Shown in pieces: positions 1 through 9,704 of a stretch of 64,000 nt of DNA. The number at the start of each line of letters is the position of its first letter. Positions within the stretch are counted from its first letter, which is position 1. This DNA is from Shewanella polaris (GTDB lineage: Bacteria > Pseudomonadota > Gammaproteobacteria > Enterobacterales > Shewanellaceae). Location: NCBI RefSeq assembly GCF_006385555.1, contig NZ_CP041036.1:682001-746000 (forward strand). Direction: 5' to 3'. The notes below the pieces were generated by a model. That model saw only the letters and a list, made by a program, of their open reading frames with translations, was not told the DNA's origin and made no database searches. The position numbers were made by a program, and so were the translations under genes.

Positions 1-308
1 TTCCAGTCTATTTGGTAGTTACCGTCAACATCTGTAATAGTAAAAGGTTCATCACTATCACAGACCAAATTTTGATTTAAATCAGCGCAAACTGTTGCAC
101 CAGATAATGCACCTTGATATACCGCGAGACCCGTTACTTGGTGATTGTATTCTGATACGGGAGTTGTTGGTGTGCCTGAGTCTGGCTGAGTCGTTGGTGT
201 GCCTGAGTCTGGCTGAGTTATTTCGGTACTAGAATCGTCGTCAGATGAACCGCAACCGACTAAGAGTGCGCCAGAGATTAATATAGCTAATATGCTTTTA
301 TGGTGCAT
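1..308 (-). CDS. Lipoprotein, C-terminus cut by window edge
   Basis: The gene reads leftwards from an ATG at 306-308 and runs off the window, so only about 102 N-terminal residues are visible. The N-terminus is a lipoprotein signal: a short basic start, a hydrophobic stretch and the lipobox LLVGC, which predicts lipidation of the Cys. A low-complexity linker follows, containing two perfect tandem copies of a nine-residue unit (TQPDSGTPT) encoded by a 27-bp DNA repeat at 166-219. The rest reads as the start of a beta-sandwich carrying a D-x-N-x-D-type acidic loop, as in SdrD-B or carboxypeptidase-regulatory-like domains of surface proteins. Its function cannot be assigned from this fragment. 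Cell-envelope location is a confident inference. Confidence 0.75.
   Translation of the reverse strand, partial: MHHKSILAILISGALLVGCGSSDDDSSTEITQPDSGTPTTQPDSGTPTTPVSEYNHQVTGLAVYQGALSGATVCADLNQNLVCDSDEPFTITDVDGNYQIDW
166..219. repeat. 27-bp perfect tandem duplication in lipoprotein linker
   Basis: Two adjacent 27-bp copies (166-192 and 193-219) differ only at the last base. They encode the repeated nine-residue linker of the lipoprotein. In-frame repeats of this kind can vary in copy number by slippage. Confidence 0.85.
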
Positions 309-459
309 TAATGTGTCCTTACATTATGAGAGTGAAATGTTTTCACCAGTTATAGAAAATTCTTACGAGCAAATGTTAATTAACTTAGCTATATATCGTT
401 TAAGGAATATATAGGTAGGTTTTCGTTTGGTTTTAATTGGATTATTAGGTGTTAACAAG

Positions 460-1092
460 TTAACCAGCAGCGAAAGCAAATAATTGGCCACGGTTTTTAA
501 TCTTGGTTTTCTTATATATATTCTGAACGTGCATCTTGACGGTATTAACAGAAATATTAAGTTCTTTGGCGATTTCTTCGTTGGTTAATCCATGCAGTAT
601 GAGCGACAAGACTTGTTGCTCTTTTTTGGTCGTGACAGCAAGGATTTTGGCTCGATTACCTGATGATGGAACACGCTTTCTTTGGAGGATATATTTAGAT
701 ATTGCTTTGGGATTAAAGCTAATGTCTCCGTCTTGTACTTTTTTGATGCTTTGTATTTGATGGGCGATAGAGTCAGCGACACTGATGGCACCATGAAATC
801 CTGATGAAATAAGGATAACTTCTAGTTCTATATTCAAAGCAGGACAAAATGCAATGTGCAAGTCACTTTTAAATAATTCAGCAGATAAGTAACCAATTTC
901 TTGTAATGGATTATCAAGATAATGAATCATAATGACGGTGCCATTTTCGGAATTTGATACGGCTGATAATTCTGAAAGCGCACAGTGATCACTGATTGGG
1001 ATTAAGTTGAATTCAATCAAATTAGCGAGATTTTGAAATTGTCCATGAAGGTGAACAGGAAAATCTACGATTAACAGGTTATTGCTGAACAT
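460..1092 (-). CDS. LuxR/CsgD-type transcriptional regulator
   Basis: The 210-residue protein has a C-terminal LuxR-type helix-turn-helix at roughly residues 150-205, with the hallmark segments LTNEEIAKELNISVNTVKMH and a following IYKKTKIKNRGQL. The N-terminal 120 residues look like a degenerate receiver, as in CsgD. I see no clear phosphoacceptor Asp context and no obvious ligand domain, so it may act without phosphorylation. The gene stands alone, with 150 bp to the truncated lipoprotein gene downstream and 327 bp of AT-rich DNA upstream that must hold its promoter. The target is unknown. CsgD-like proteins often control surface structures, which would fit the neighbouring lipoprotein, but that is inference. 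Confidence 0.85.
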   Translation of the reverse strand: MFSNNLLIVDFPVHLHGQFQNLANLIEFNLIPISDHCALSELSAVSNSENGTVIMIHYLDNPLQEIGYLSAELFKSDLHIAFCPALNIELEVILISSGFHGAISVADSIAHQIQSIKKVQDGDISFNPKAISKYILQRKRVPSSGNRAKILAVTTKKEQQVLSLILHGLTNEEIAKELNISVNTVKMHVQNIYKKTKIKNRGQLFAFAAG

Positions 1093-1419
1093 GTCACAAT
1101 CCTTGTTTGAAAAAACAGCGTCCGGTTGCTGTTGTTTTATACTTTTACGGTGTTTTTCTGTGCTATTTATTGAAAATACGTAACAACATTAGCATGTATC
1201 ATATCAATATAAAATGTATTGTGTGTAAATGTTGAGCATTTTTTTATTGAGCGGGATTCAGTGTAAGTTAATGTTTTATATTAACTTGTAATAAACCTAT
1301 TGTTTGAATAATACTCAGCGAAGTATCCTACAACATAAAAATACTATTGCATACGGTAAAATAATTATTTTTAACATTTATGCTTATTCTAAGTTGTACC
1401 TCTATTACGCTGTTTGGGG
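1093..1419. other. Intergenic, promoter region of the LuxR-type gene
   Basis: This AT-rich spacer lies between the LuxR-type gene and rluF, both on the minus strand. I see no open frame, repeat or strong hairpin. It should contain the promoter of the LuxR-type gene and the 3' end of the rluF transcript. Confidence 0.4.
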
Positions 1420-2301
1420 CTAGCGTTTAGGTTTCCTTGAGTGATTTGGCTTACCTTTATTTGCCGCAGGTTTTTTAGGTTTGGCACCTCTGCCTTGCAT
1501 AAAGTGTTCTGGGCCTTCAATTTTATCTCGTAAGCTTTGAGTCGGCTTTTTCTTGGCTTTTTTAGGTGCGTTTTTAACCTCTGAAGATGAATGCTCAATT
1601 AACTTCATTAGCGTGCTGAGCTCTTGTTCATCTAAGTCGCGCCACTCTCCTACAGGCAGTCCTTTAAGCGACACATTCATAATTGACTGACGTTCTAGCT
1701 TGGTCACTTCAAAGTTGAAATGTTCACACATACGACGAATTTGACGATTAAGTCCTTGCACTAAAATAATTTTAAATACGAACGTTGAAACTTGTTCAAC
1801 TTTACATTTTTTAGTAATGACGCCCAACATCGGTACACCAGCTCGCATACCTTGTAAAAATGCTTCTGTGATCGGCTTATTAACCGTGACCACATACTCT
1901 TTGTCGTGATTATTGCCCGCGCGGAGAATTTTATTCACTAAGTCACCATTGCTGGTGAGAAAGATTAACCCTTGTGAATCTTTGTCTAAACGACCGATAG
2001 GAAATACTCGTTCGCTGTGATTTACAAAGTCGACAATATTATCGCGTTCAGTACCTTCGGTGGTACTGACGATACCGACGGGTTTATTGAGTGCAATAAA
2101 GACTAAATCAGCTGCATCGCGGGGTTCAATGTCTTGGCCATTTACTTTGACTTTGTCTCCAAACTCTACACTGTCACCAATTTTGGCGCGTTTACCATTA
2201 ATAAAGACATTACCTTGTTCAATGTAGCGATCTGCTTCACGGCGTGAGCAAACACCACTCTCACTAATATATTTATTTAAACGGGTTGCAGATTCACTCA
2301 T
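1420..2301 (-). CDS. rluF: 23S rRNA pseudouridine(2604) synthase RluF
   Basis: The protein (293 aa from the chosen start) isomerises a uridine in 23S rRNA to pseudouridine. Residues about 5-60 form an S4 RNA-binding domain ([22 protein letters not shown]). The RsuA/RluB/E/F catalytic core follows, with the motif [18 protein letters not shown], whose Asp is the family nucleophile, and the later segment [12 protein letters not shown]. The C-terminus is a basic Lys/Pro-rich tail typical of RluF. I chose the ATG at 2301 because AAAGGAACC lies just upstream and the S4 domain starts there. An ATG 33 bp earlier would add eleven unlikely residues. The assignment to RluF rather than RluB or RluE rests on length and tail. 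Confidence 0.9.
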   Translation of the reverse strand: MSESATRLNKYISESGVCSRREADRYIEQGNVFINGKRAKIGDSVEFGDKVKVNGQDIEPRDAADLVFIALNKPVGIVSTTEGTERDNIVDFVNHSERVFPIGRLDKDSQGLIFLTSNGDLVNKILRAGNNHDKEYVVTVNKPITEAFLQGMRAGVPMLGVITKKCKVEQVSTFVFKIILVQGLNRQIRRMCEHFNFEVTKLERQSIMNVSLKGLPVGEWRDLDEQELSTLMKLIEHSSSEVKNAPKKAKKKPTQSLRDKIEGPEHFMQGRGAKPKKPAANKGKPNHSRKPKR

Positions 2302-2431
2302 GGTGGTTCCTTTATCAATATAAACGCACTGCAAAGGCAGGCAGGATCGGCGCAGATAATATCATAAAATAGCAGGACAAAGAGCTGTTTGATAACCGTT
2401 TATTATCACTTGTTGAGGTTGTCGGTTAGTG

Positions 2432-3337
2432 TCACAAATCAAAGCCCAGTTGAGTAGTGGTATGGTTGTGTTGTGGTAACAGATTTATGTCTGCTAGTGT
2501 CGATTCACTGTGTGCCAACTGTTGTTGCAGTAAACGGTATAAATCGACGGCTAATTGTGGCGCTTCATGATTGTCTGGCGTATGGATAAATAAATAAGGT
2601 TGCTTGTTTTGTGCAATCCACAAAGGTAATTGTTTAAGCCAATTTTGAAAAAAATGCACGTTGGCCTCGGCGTGTGGATGACCAATAAAACGCACCACCG
2701 GATTGTGGGCCGTAGCAATAGGATGCACTGGCACTTTGGGCTTTTTCTGATGGGCATCAATTACCGCCGGCGAGGTTGGCGGGGCCGCAAAAACGGGTCT
2801 GGTATCCATGATGATCCGATTACAGTTATGGTCGATAAGCAAACGATTTAATGCTTGTTCTGCTTCACCTTTGGCAAAAAAGGCACTGTTACGTACTTCT
2901 ACACCATAGGTTAGTCCCTGTGGCACTTGAGTTAAAAACTGTGCCAGTTGCGGCAAAGATTGTGGTCCAAAACTGGCTGGCAGTTGAATTTTCCACACCC
3001 CAGTTCGATTGATAAGAGGTTCCATTACCTTAAAAAATTGTTGTAAAGCTGGACCTGCATGTTGTAACTGTAATTCGTGGGTGATGTGTTTAGGCAGTTT
3101 GAAGGTAAATTTAAAGTCGTCATGGGTTGCCGCATACCAATTTTGAACATTTTGTAATGACGGTGTGGCATAAAAAGTGGTGTTACCTTCAACAGTATTA
3201 AATATTTCGGCATAGCGCGCGAGCCGATGCGCTTGGCTATTGCCGTATATTGTTTGTTGCCATTGGTTTTGTGACCACATGGCTAAACCTAATCGTAATG
3301 CTGGATAGGTTGTGGCTATTGAAGTGCTGTTATCCAA
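2432..3337 (-). CDS. DUF72 (YecE-like) protein
   Basis: The 301-residue protein matches the DUF72/YecE family, a TIM-barrel fold of unknown biochemical role. Visible family features are the N-terminal LRLGLAMWSQNQW, the segment FNTVEGNTTFYATPS, the FKFTFKLPKHITH strand and the C-terminal YLFIHTPDNHEAPQLA. The length is normal for the family. It is a single gene between rluF and the divergent penicillin-binding protein gene. No catalytic function is claimed. Confidence 0.88.
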   Translation of the reverse strand: MDNSTSIATTYPALRLGLAMWSQNQWQQTIYGNSQAHRLARYAEIFNTVEGNTTFYATPSLQNVQNWYAATHDDFKFTFKLPKHITHELQLQHAGPALQQFFKVMEPLINRTGVWKIQLPASFGPQSLPQLAQFLTQVPQGLTYGVEVRNSAFFAKGEAEQALNRLLIDHNCNRIIMDTRPVFAAPPTSPAVIDAHQKKPKVPVHPIATAHNPVVRFIGHPHAEANVHFFQNWLKQLPLWIAQNKQPYLFIHTPDNHEAPQLAVDLYRLLQQQLAHSESTLADINLLPQHNHTTTQLGFDL

Positions 3338-3557
3338 AATAGTCCTTAAGCTTATAAATGCGTTTCATGTAAAAATATCGATATTGTCGTAATAATGATT
3401 TAAATGACCTAAAAACCAATATTTAGTTATTTTGTCTATATCTAATCGCTTTACCCATCTGATAAAATTATCACAATTAGGTATGCGATGTGTTGAACAT
3501 ACCAACCAAAAGTAAAATGGTGCGTTATTGTGATTTTATGCGTTACATGGAGAGTTT

Positions 3558-6500
3558 GTGTCTAGTCCACATACAGACAGTCAGTTTGATAATTATCGAC
3601 CTAATACATCTTCCGCCAAACCCGTTCCGGTTCGTCGCAGTAAAGCAGGCTGGTTATTCATCGTATTATTGTTAGCAACGGCTTATCTTGTCGCGTTCGA
3701 GGTGCGGACGTCGTATTACCAATCTTATTTTTTGCATCAATACGCCAGTAAATTAACCTATACATTACGTGATTATCGCAGTAATTCGGTTATTTACCCT
3801 ACATATGGCCCCTTTGATGATCGTCATGGTTATAGCCAATTACCGCAAAAAATAGCCCGTTTAATAGAACGAAATTATCAGATCTCTCAGCAAGTGGCCT
3901 TTTCGCCGATGTTGACGGACTATACCAAGGTAGGTTTTTTCCCGCCGTACCACGAAAAAGCACAATCAGGTTTAGCGATAAAAGATTGCCGTGACATGAC
4001 GGTGTTTGATTACGCCTATCCTAAACGTGTTTATCAAGACCAAGATAAAATCCCCGACCAAATTGTTAACACCTTATTGTTTATTGAAAACCGCGAAATG
4101 CTCAGTCCAGAAGCTAAATATAACCCTGTGGTTGACTGGCCGCGTTTTGTGCTGGCAGCTACAAGCCAGGTAGCAGGGCTCTTTGGTGCTGAGATGTCTA
4201 AAGCGGGTGGCAGTACCTTAGCCACTCAAATTGAAAAATTTAGACATTCTAATCATGGGTTAACCTTAAGCATTAAAGATAAGCTCTTACAAATTGGTTC
4301 GGCAATTGTGCGAGTGTATCAACAAGGTGAAAATACTGTTGGCGCTCGTCAACGTATCGTTCAGGATTACCTCAACACAGTACCATTATCATCAGCGCCA
4401 GGGTTTGGTGAAGTACATGGTATTGGTGATGGTTTATGGGCTTGGTTTAAAACCGATTTTAATCAAGCTAATCAACTTTTATTAAGTCGTCATACTCAAC
4501 AAAATGCTGCCGAGCGTGGCAAGGTATTTCGTCAAATCGTGGCATTAATGATTGCTCAGCGTCGCCCATCGTATTATCTACGCCAAGGGCATGATGATTT
4601 AGAATCCTTAGTGGACAGCTATTTACGTTTATTGGGCAGTGATGGCCTAATTGAAACCAAATTGATGGTGTCTGCACTTGAACAAAAACTGCATTTTGAC
4701 TCCAGTAAGTTAGCCTCTACTAACCTCGCTAAAAATAAAGGGGTTAACGCGGTAAGAATACGCACAGCAGGTATGCTGGGGTTAAGTTTGTATGATTTAG
4801 ATCGTTATGATCTAGCGGTTAACAGCACGTTTCATGGTGAGTTACAGCAACAAGTGAGTGATTACTTACGTAGTTTAGCTAAAGAGTCAGCGGCTGAACG
4901 TATCGGATTGCTGGGTGAGCGTTTACTGTCACCACAGCAGTTAGACAAGGTGCTATACAGCTTTATGCTTTATGAAAGTACCGACAGTGCCAACCGAGTG
5001 CGAATTCAAACTGACAGCATTGATCAACCGTTTGATATTAACGAAGGCAGTAAATTGGAGTTGGGCTCTACGGCCAAATTGCGGGTGTTAGCCACATACT
5101 TAGACATTATTGCCGAATTACAGCAGCGTTTTTCGGCTATGACGGTGGTTGATTTACGCCAAGTTGATGTAGAGAGTAAAGACCACATTACTCGCTGGGT
5201 AGTCGATTATTTAATTACGACCCGTGATCGAAATTTAACTCGAATGTTGGATGCTGCACTATTACGAAAATATTCGGCTTCACCAGATGAACGCTTTTTT
5301 ACGGGTGGCGGTTTGCATGTGTTTAACAATTTTAATAAAAAAGAAAACACTCGGGTACCAACGTTATATCAAGCTTTACAAGAGTCAATAAACTTGCCAT
5401 TTGTGCGCTTAATGCAAGACATTGTTAGTTACAGCAGTAGTTATAACAGCGAAGGCAGCGTGTCGCAGTTATTACGTAATGATAAAGATCCGCGACGCGA
5501 GGAATACCTAAAAGCCTTTGCCAAACGCGAGGGGAGTTCGTTTGTAAAACGCTTTTATCGTAAGTATCGTCAGCTTGCACCCGAGCAGCGTCTCGAGGTG
5601 TTATTTGATGGTATTCAACAACAAGAACATAAGTTAACCGCCGTTTATCGTTATTTAAAACCTTATGACGGTGCCCGTGAATTAAAAGCTTTTTTAACTC
5701 AGCGTTTACCGGAAAAAACCTTCACTGATAAACAAGTTAATGCGCTGTACAACAAGTATGGCGAAGACAAGTTTAATTTGGCTGATCAAGGTTATATTGC
5801 ACGAGTTCATCCACTTGAGTTGTGGGTGTTACGTTATTTAAATGACTACCCAGAAACGCATCTCAACCAAGTATTAGACGACGCGCAGCCGCAGTTGCAA
5901 GAGGTGTATCGTTGGTTATTTAGAACCCGCTATCAAAATGCGCGTGATGTGCGTATTCAGGTGATGTTAGAAGTCGAAGCCTTTTTAAGTATTCATCAGC
6001 GTTGGGTGAGAATGGGTTATCCGTTTGAATATATGGTGCCGTCGTTAGGGTCTGCGCTAGGCAGTTCTGGCGATAGGCCTGCCGCGCTGGCTGAGCTCAT
6101 GGGCATTATTCAAAATGATGGTTATCGTTATCCTACGGTAAGAATCGATGGATTACAGTTTGCTAAAGACACGCCTTACGAGGTGACATTGGCTAATAAT
6201 AAGCAAACCGTGACGCGAGTGATGCATCAGGAAGTGGCGCGGGCACTCAAACGGGCGTTAGCCAATGTGGTCGAAAATGGTACCGCAAGAAGGCTAAAAG
6301 GCAGCTTGTTGGATAATAATGGCCAGGCCATCATTATGGGGGGGAAAACCGGTACTGGTGACAACCGTATCGCGACTGAAATTCGTGATGGTCGTAAAGT
6401 ATCCTCAACAGCCATTAACCGTACTGCGACGTTTGTATTTTACTTAGGCGATAATTATTTTGGCACATTAACGGCGTTTGTCCCGGGTGAAAAGGCCGAT

Positions 6501-6605
6501 GATTTTAGCTTTACCTCGGCACTACCACTGCAAGTACTCAAAGGTATGATGCCGATTTTATCTCCGATGATAAACCAACAAGAGCAGTGTCAAACTGGGT
6601 TGTAA
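3558..6605 (+). CDS. Bifunctional penicillin-binding protein (GT51 + transpeptidase)
   Basis: This 1015-residue protein is predicted to polymerise and cross-link peptidoglycan at the inner membrane. One N-terminal membrane helix (about residues 33-50) follows a short cytoplasmic tail. A GT51 transglycosylase region comes next (about 150-330): FIENREM carries the catalytic-type Glu, and GGSTLATQIEK corresponds to the family motif GGSTIxQQ. The penicillin-binding domain has a candidate SxxK in GSTAKLRV, SxN in SINLPF and KTG in GGKTGTGDN near the C-terminus. Long insertions between the motifs make it larger than PBP1a/1b/1c. The GTG start at 3558 is preceded by GGAGAG. The gene stands alone and has a terminator-like hairpin after it. 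Confidence 0.85.
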   Translation: MSSPHTDSQFDNYRPNTSSAKPVPVRRSKAGWLFIVLLLATAYLVAFEVRTSYYQSYFLHQYASKLTYTLRDYRSNSVIYPTYGPFDDRHGYSQLPQKIARLIERNYQISQQVAFSPMLTDYTKVGFFPPYHEKAQSGLAIKDCRDMTVFDYAYPKRVYQDQDKIPDQIVNTLLFIENREMLSPEAKYNPVVDWPRFVLAATSQVAGLFGAEMSKAGGSTLATQIEKFRHSNHGLTLSIKDKLLQIGSAIVRVYQQGENTVGARQRIVQDYLNTVPLSSAPGFGEVHGIGDGLWAWFKTDFNQANQLLLSRHTQQNAAERGKVFRQIVALMIAQRRPSYYLRQGHDDLESLVDSYLRLLGSDGLIETKLMVSALEQKLHFDSSKLASTNLAKNKGVNAVRIRTAGMLGLSLYDLDRYDLAVNSTFHGELQQQVSDYLRSLAKESAAERIGLLGERLLSPQQLDKVLYSFMLYESTDSANRVRIQTDSIDQPFDINEGSKLELGSTAKLRVLATYLDIIAELQQRFSAMTVVDLRQVDVESKDHITRWVVDYLITTRDRNLTRMLDAALLRKYSASPDERFFTGGGLHVFNNFNKKENTRVPTLYQALQESINLPFVRLMQDIVSYSSSYNSEGSVSQLLRNDKDPRREEYLKAFAKREGSSFVKRFYRKYRQLAPEQRLEVLFDGIQQQEHKLTAVYRYLKPYDGARELKAFLTQRLPEKTFTDKQVNALYNKYGEDKFNLADQGYIARVHPLELWVLRYLNDYPETHLNQVLDDAQPQLQEVYRWLFRTRYQNARDVRIQVMLEVEAFLSIHQRWVRMGYPFEYMVPSLGSALGSSGDRPAALAELMGIIQNDGYRYPTVRIDGLQFAKDTPYEVTLANNKQTVTRVMHQEVARALKRALANVVENGTARRLKGSLLDNNGQAIIMGGKTGTGDNRIATEIRDGRKVSSTAINRTATFVFYLGDNYFGTLTAFVPGEKADDFSFTSALPLQVLKGMMPILSPMINQQEQCQTGL

Positions 6606-6629
6606 CTCTTTATTTGGCGGGATAAGCAC

Positions 6630-6657
6630 AAAGCTCATGCGATAAAGCATGGGCTTT
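6630..6657 (+). terminator. Probable terminator after the PBP gene
   Basis: An 11-bp stem (6630-6640 with 6647-6657, one mismatch) with a six-base loop sits 25 bp after the stop codon. The T-tract is weak, so termination may be partial. It could also serve the convergent gene at 6720. Confidence 0.5.
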
Positions 6658-6719
6658 GCCTTTGTAAAAAGGGCTATAAAAATGTAAATACATTTCAAAA
6701 CAAGCCTGTGACTATTTTA

Positions 6720-7160
6720 CTAAACGCTAAAAAGGCTCAGCATAACGACAATATGGCATATCACTGCGACACTGGTTAATATTGTGCGTAATGTCAAATA
6801 GCTGGTGGTAGTTGATAATTGCTTGGCTTTAAATTCAACATACAATAAATACAGATAACCACTGGCGAGCAGAATAAGCGCGGATAATTCAAAGGGTGTT
6901 ATTAGTGCAATCCAGCTTGCAAGAGCAATAATATTACTAATAATAAGTAGCTTAGCGATATTGTCATCTAAGGTTAATATTACCGCTTTTCCCCATAGCG
7001 TACCGGCAACAAAACTTAAAATGACTGCGCTGTAGCTAACAAATCCCAACATAGTATGCTCGGGCGCTAAAAGGCTATGATTGAACGCCAACACACTGAG
7101 AATGATAAAAGGTAATAGACCCGCAAAACCCAACCATTGCCATGTTTTAATGCTTTTCAT
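6720..7160 (-). CDS. DUF3429 family membrane protein
   Basis: The 146-residue protein has four or five predicted membrane helices. It carries the DUF3429 signature, including GLLPFI near residue 14 and YSAVILSFVAGTLWG near 45. The function of the family is not established. It is a monocistronic gene, convergent with the penicillin-binding protein gene and divergent from the GNAT at 7289. Confidence 0.8.
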   Translation of the reverse strand: MKSIKTWQWLGFAGLLPFIILSVLAFNHSLLAPEHTMLGFVSYSAVILSFVAGTLWGKAVILTLDDNIAKLLIISNIIALASWIALITPFELSALILLASGYLYLLYVEFKAKQLSTTTSYLTLRTILTSVAVICHIVVMLSLFSV

Positions 7161-7288
7161 TGTGTGCCCCTTAATGCATATTAATACAGTTAATTATTAC
7201 AATTGGGTATAAATAAACAAGTTTTTAAACAAGTGTCTAAACAATATAAAGCATATCAGCGAGACAGCATAGAGAAGGTCAACATGAA

Positions 7289-7774
7289 ATGAATATTTAT
7301 CTTCGTCCAATCACTGAGGCAGATTTAGCGATATTGTTTGAATTTGAGCACGACCCAATTGCCAATAAAATGGCAGACTTTCCTGCTCGTGAACGAGAAG
7401 CTTTTTACCAACATTGGCAACAAAAAATTTTTGCTGATGAGCAAGCCATGGCGCAAGGGATCTGGTTAGATAATGTCTTAGTTGGCAACGTTTTGTCATG
7501 GGTTAATGATGAGTTAGCCACAGAAGTAGAGCCAGAAGTGCGTTTAATGGGGTATTGGATTGGTCGCGAATATTGGGGGCAGGGCATAGCCACTAATGCA
7601 GTGAAAATGTTTTTACAACAATACATTTCTAGCCCTGTTTATGCCTATATCGATGAGCATAACCAAGGCTCGTTAAGAGTGGCTCAGTCTAATGGTTTTG
7701 TAGATGTTACGGCTCAATATGTATCCTTGTTTAGCAAAGATAATTTACGCATATTTAAGCGTGGTCACATTTAA
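7289..7774 (+). CDS. GNAT family N-acetyltransferase
   Basis: The 161-residue protein has the RimJ/RimL-like GNAT layout: an N-terminal LRPITEADLAILFEFE segment, the acetyl-CoA loop in GREYWGQGIATNAVKMFLQQ (Q-x-x-G-x-A type), and the C-terminal EHNQGSLRVAQSNGF typical of this subgroup. It should transfer an acetyl group from acetyl-CoA to an amine; the substrate cannot be inferred. It ends 5 bp before the convergent small Cys-rich gene. Confidence 0.85.
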   Translation: MNIYLRPITEADLAILFEFEHDPIANKMADFPAREREAFYQHWQQKIFADEQAMAQGIWLDNVLVGNVLSWVNDELATEVEPEVRLMGYWIGREYWGQGIATNAVKMFLQQYISSPVYAYIDEHNQGSLRVAQSNGFVDVTAQYVSLFSKDNLRIFKRGHI

Positions 7775-7779
7775 CGGAA

Positions 7780-7962
7780 TTAATGATTACCGCCGCCACA
7801 ATGACCGCAACAACTGCCACCATTGCCTTCTGTTTTTGCAGTAGTTTCGGCTTCCGGCGCGTTAGTTTCAGTTGCACGTGTTTCATTGGCAATAGGTGCC
7901 ACATTACTGACAGATTCAGCTTGCTTGGCTGGTTTAAAAATACCGCTAATTGAAAAACTCAT
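7780..7962 (-). CDS. Small Cys/His-tailed protein, unknown
   Basis: The 60-residue protein starts at an ATG preceded by GAGAGG. It has a low-complexity Ala/Thr/Glu-rich middle and ends in GGSCCGHCGGGNH, a cluster of three cysteines and two histidines suited to binding a metal. There is no signal peptide or membrane helix. I do not recognise a named family. The tail is reminiscent of small CCGxCGG proteins. Metal binding is inference from composition. Confidence 0.65.
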   Translation of the reverse strand: MSFSISGIFKPAKQAESVSNVAPIANETRATETNAPEAETTAKTEGNGGSCCGHCGGGNH

Positions 7963-8242
7963 GGTAATACCTCTCGTGATAAAACATTGGTGACAACATT
8001 ACTGCTATAAACTTTAACAACATACCTTTACAACGGGCTTTAGCGATAAGCTTGCGCAATCAACGCTATTAACATTTATATATTTTGCATGTTTAAAGTG
8101 TATTAGTCCTAGTTTTTTAGTCAAGTACTTTTCATTAAGCTATCTGAGTATTTTATCGCCGTGTGTTTTGCCTCACATTGTATTCATTGATAAACCCAAT
8201 ATGAAGCGTGATAAACTGATACCTCTTGTTAATGGAGTCCCT

Positions 8243-9499
8243 ATGTCTTTTGCTGATTTATCATTACACCCCACACTTATTCGTCGTTTAGCTGAACTGA
8301 ATTACCAGCAGGCGACGCCGATCCAACTACAAGCTATTCCGGTAATTTTAAGCGGCAAAGATGTCATGGCAGGGGCGCAAACGGGTACTGGTAAAACGGC
8401 CGCATTTGCTTTACCAATTCTGCATTATATATTGACTCACCAAGCTGATTTATCTGCGCAACTTACATCATTAAAGATTCATATTACTTGCTTAGTGTTA
8501 GTCCCCACTCGGGAATTAGCCCAACAAGTTCACCGTAGTATTGAGCAATATGCCGACGGCAGCCCTGTCAGTAGCGTGATGGTTTATGGTGGCGTGAGTA
8601 TTGGTATGCAAATAAAACAACTTGCAGCAGGAACCGATATTCTGGTGGCAACGCCAGGACGTTTATTAGATCTATTACGTAAGCGCGCACTGTCATTATC
8701 GCAGTTAACTCATTTGGTATTTGATGAAGCCGATCGCATGTTAGACATGGGCTTTAAAGATGAAATTGTCGAGGTGCTCAAACGCTTGCCAAGTACACGG
8801 CAAACCTTATTGTTTTCGGCCACGTTAGATGACCGCATGCTCAGCTTTAGCCGACGTTTATTACGCTCGCCGCAAGTGATTGAAGTTGCTCAGCGTAATA
8901 CCACTGCCAACAGTATTGTCGAGCGGGTATTTAATGTTGACGCTAACCGAAAGTGCGCCATGCTATGCCATTTAATCACCCAAGAAAGTTGGCAACAAAG
9001 CTTGATATTTAGCCGCACCAAACAAGGTGCAGATGCACTAGTAAAGCAAATGAAGCAAGCTGGTGTAGCGGCTGAAGCTTTTCATGCTGATTTATCTCAA
9101 GCAGTACGTGAACAAGTGTTAGCAGCATTTAAAGCTGGTGAGGTGACCGCGTTAGTCGCAACCGATGTGGCCGCAAGAGGCTTAGATATTAACGAGTTAC
9201 ATTATGTTGTTAATATGGAATTACCGTTTCAAGTTGAAGACTACGTACACCGAATTGGCCGCACGGGCAGAGCAGGTAAAGCGGGCCAAGCTATTACCTT
9301 ATTAAGCATCGATGACGAGCCATTATTAACCAAACTTGAAGCTTTTTTAGACCGACGTTTACCGCAGCAATGGCTGACGGGTTTTGAGCCAGATCTTGAT
9401 TTAATTGTTCCAGTTACCCGTAAAACAACTAAATCTGCATTAAAACAACAAGCTCGTAAAAAGGCATTAGCGGCATCTTCACGCGGTAAAAAACGCTAA
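8243..9499 (+). CDS. DEAD-box RNA helicase, RhlE type
   Basis: The protein (418 aa from the chosen start) has the complete ordered motif set of DEAD-box ATP-dependent RNA helicases: a Q motif (TPIQLQAIP), AQTGTGKT, PTRELAQQ, the DEAD box in VFDEADRMLDMGF, SATL, LIFSRTKQGAD, ATDVAARGLDI and HRIGRTGRAG. A basic C-terminal tail follows. These proteins unwind RNA during ribosome assembly or decay. The best subgroup fit is RhlE. I start at the ATG at 8243 because GGAG lies six bases upstream and the Q-motif spacing is normal. An upstream ATG at 8168 would add 25 residues without family support. A weak hairpin (9508-9539) follows. Confidence 0.92.
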   Translation: MSFADLSLHPTLIRRLAELNYQQATPIQLQAIPVILSGKDVMAGAQTGTGKTAAFALPILHYILTHQADLSAQLTSLKIHITCLVLVPTRELAQQVHRSIEQYADGSPVSSVMVYGGVSIGMQIKQLAAGTDILVATPGRLLDLLRKRALSLSQLTHLVFDEADRMLDMGFKDEIVEVLKRLPSTRQTLLFSATLDDRMLSFSRRLLRSPQVIEVAQRNTTANSIVERVFNVDANRKCAMLCHLITQESWQQSLIFSRTKQGADALVKQMKQAGVAAEAFHADLSQAVREQVLAAFKAGEVTALVATDVAARGLDINELHYVVNMELPFQVEDYVHRIGRTGRAGKAGQAITLLSIDDEPLLTKLEAFLDRRLPQQWLTGFEPDLDLIVPVTRKTTKSALKQQARKKALAASSRGKKR

Positions 9500-9507
9500 C
9501 AGGGTGT

Positions 9508-9542
9508 AACTCATGATGTCGTCGCCATTATAATGAGTTTTA
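9508..9542 (+). terminator. Possible terminator after the helicase gene
   Basis: An imperfect inverted repeat (9508-9518 with 9525-9539) is followed by TTTTAT. It sits just after the helicase stop codon. The stem is interrupted, so confidence is modest. Confidence 0.4.
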
Positions 9543-9585
9543 TATTGTTCTCATCACATAAGGCTGTGTGGTGATTGTCTTTTTA

Positions 9586-9625
9586 CTGCCACATTAATGT
9601 CATCCAGTTTGAACCGAGTTGTCAC
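9586..9625 (+). promoter_or_regulatory. Candidate Pho box array upstream of phoX
   Basis: The 18-mer at 9586-9603 reads CTGCCAC, ATTA, ATGTCAT: two heptamers close to the PhoB consensus CTGTCAT with the canonical four-base spacer. A further TTGTCAC lies at 9619-9625, exactly 33 bases (three 11-bp turns) from the first heptamer and 80 bp before the phoX start. PhoB binding is inferred from this match and from the downstream phosphatase gene. Confidence 0.6.
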
Positions 9626-9704
9626 ATTAGACGCTTATCTTAACTGACGAATAATTATACCTATATTTGATCAGTTTTTTTCAGAGCATATCTAAGGACA
9701 ACTT

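Noticed and set aside
166..219. 27-bp repeat considered as a CRISPR or mobile repeat
   Set aside because: There are only two adjacent copies without spacers, in frame within a coding linker.
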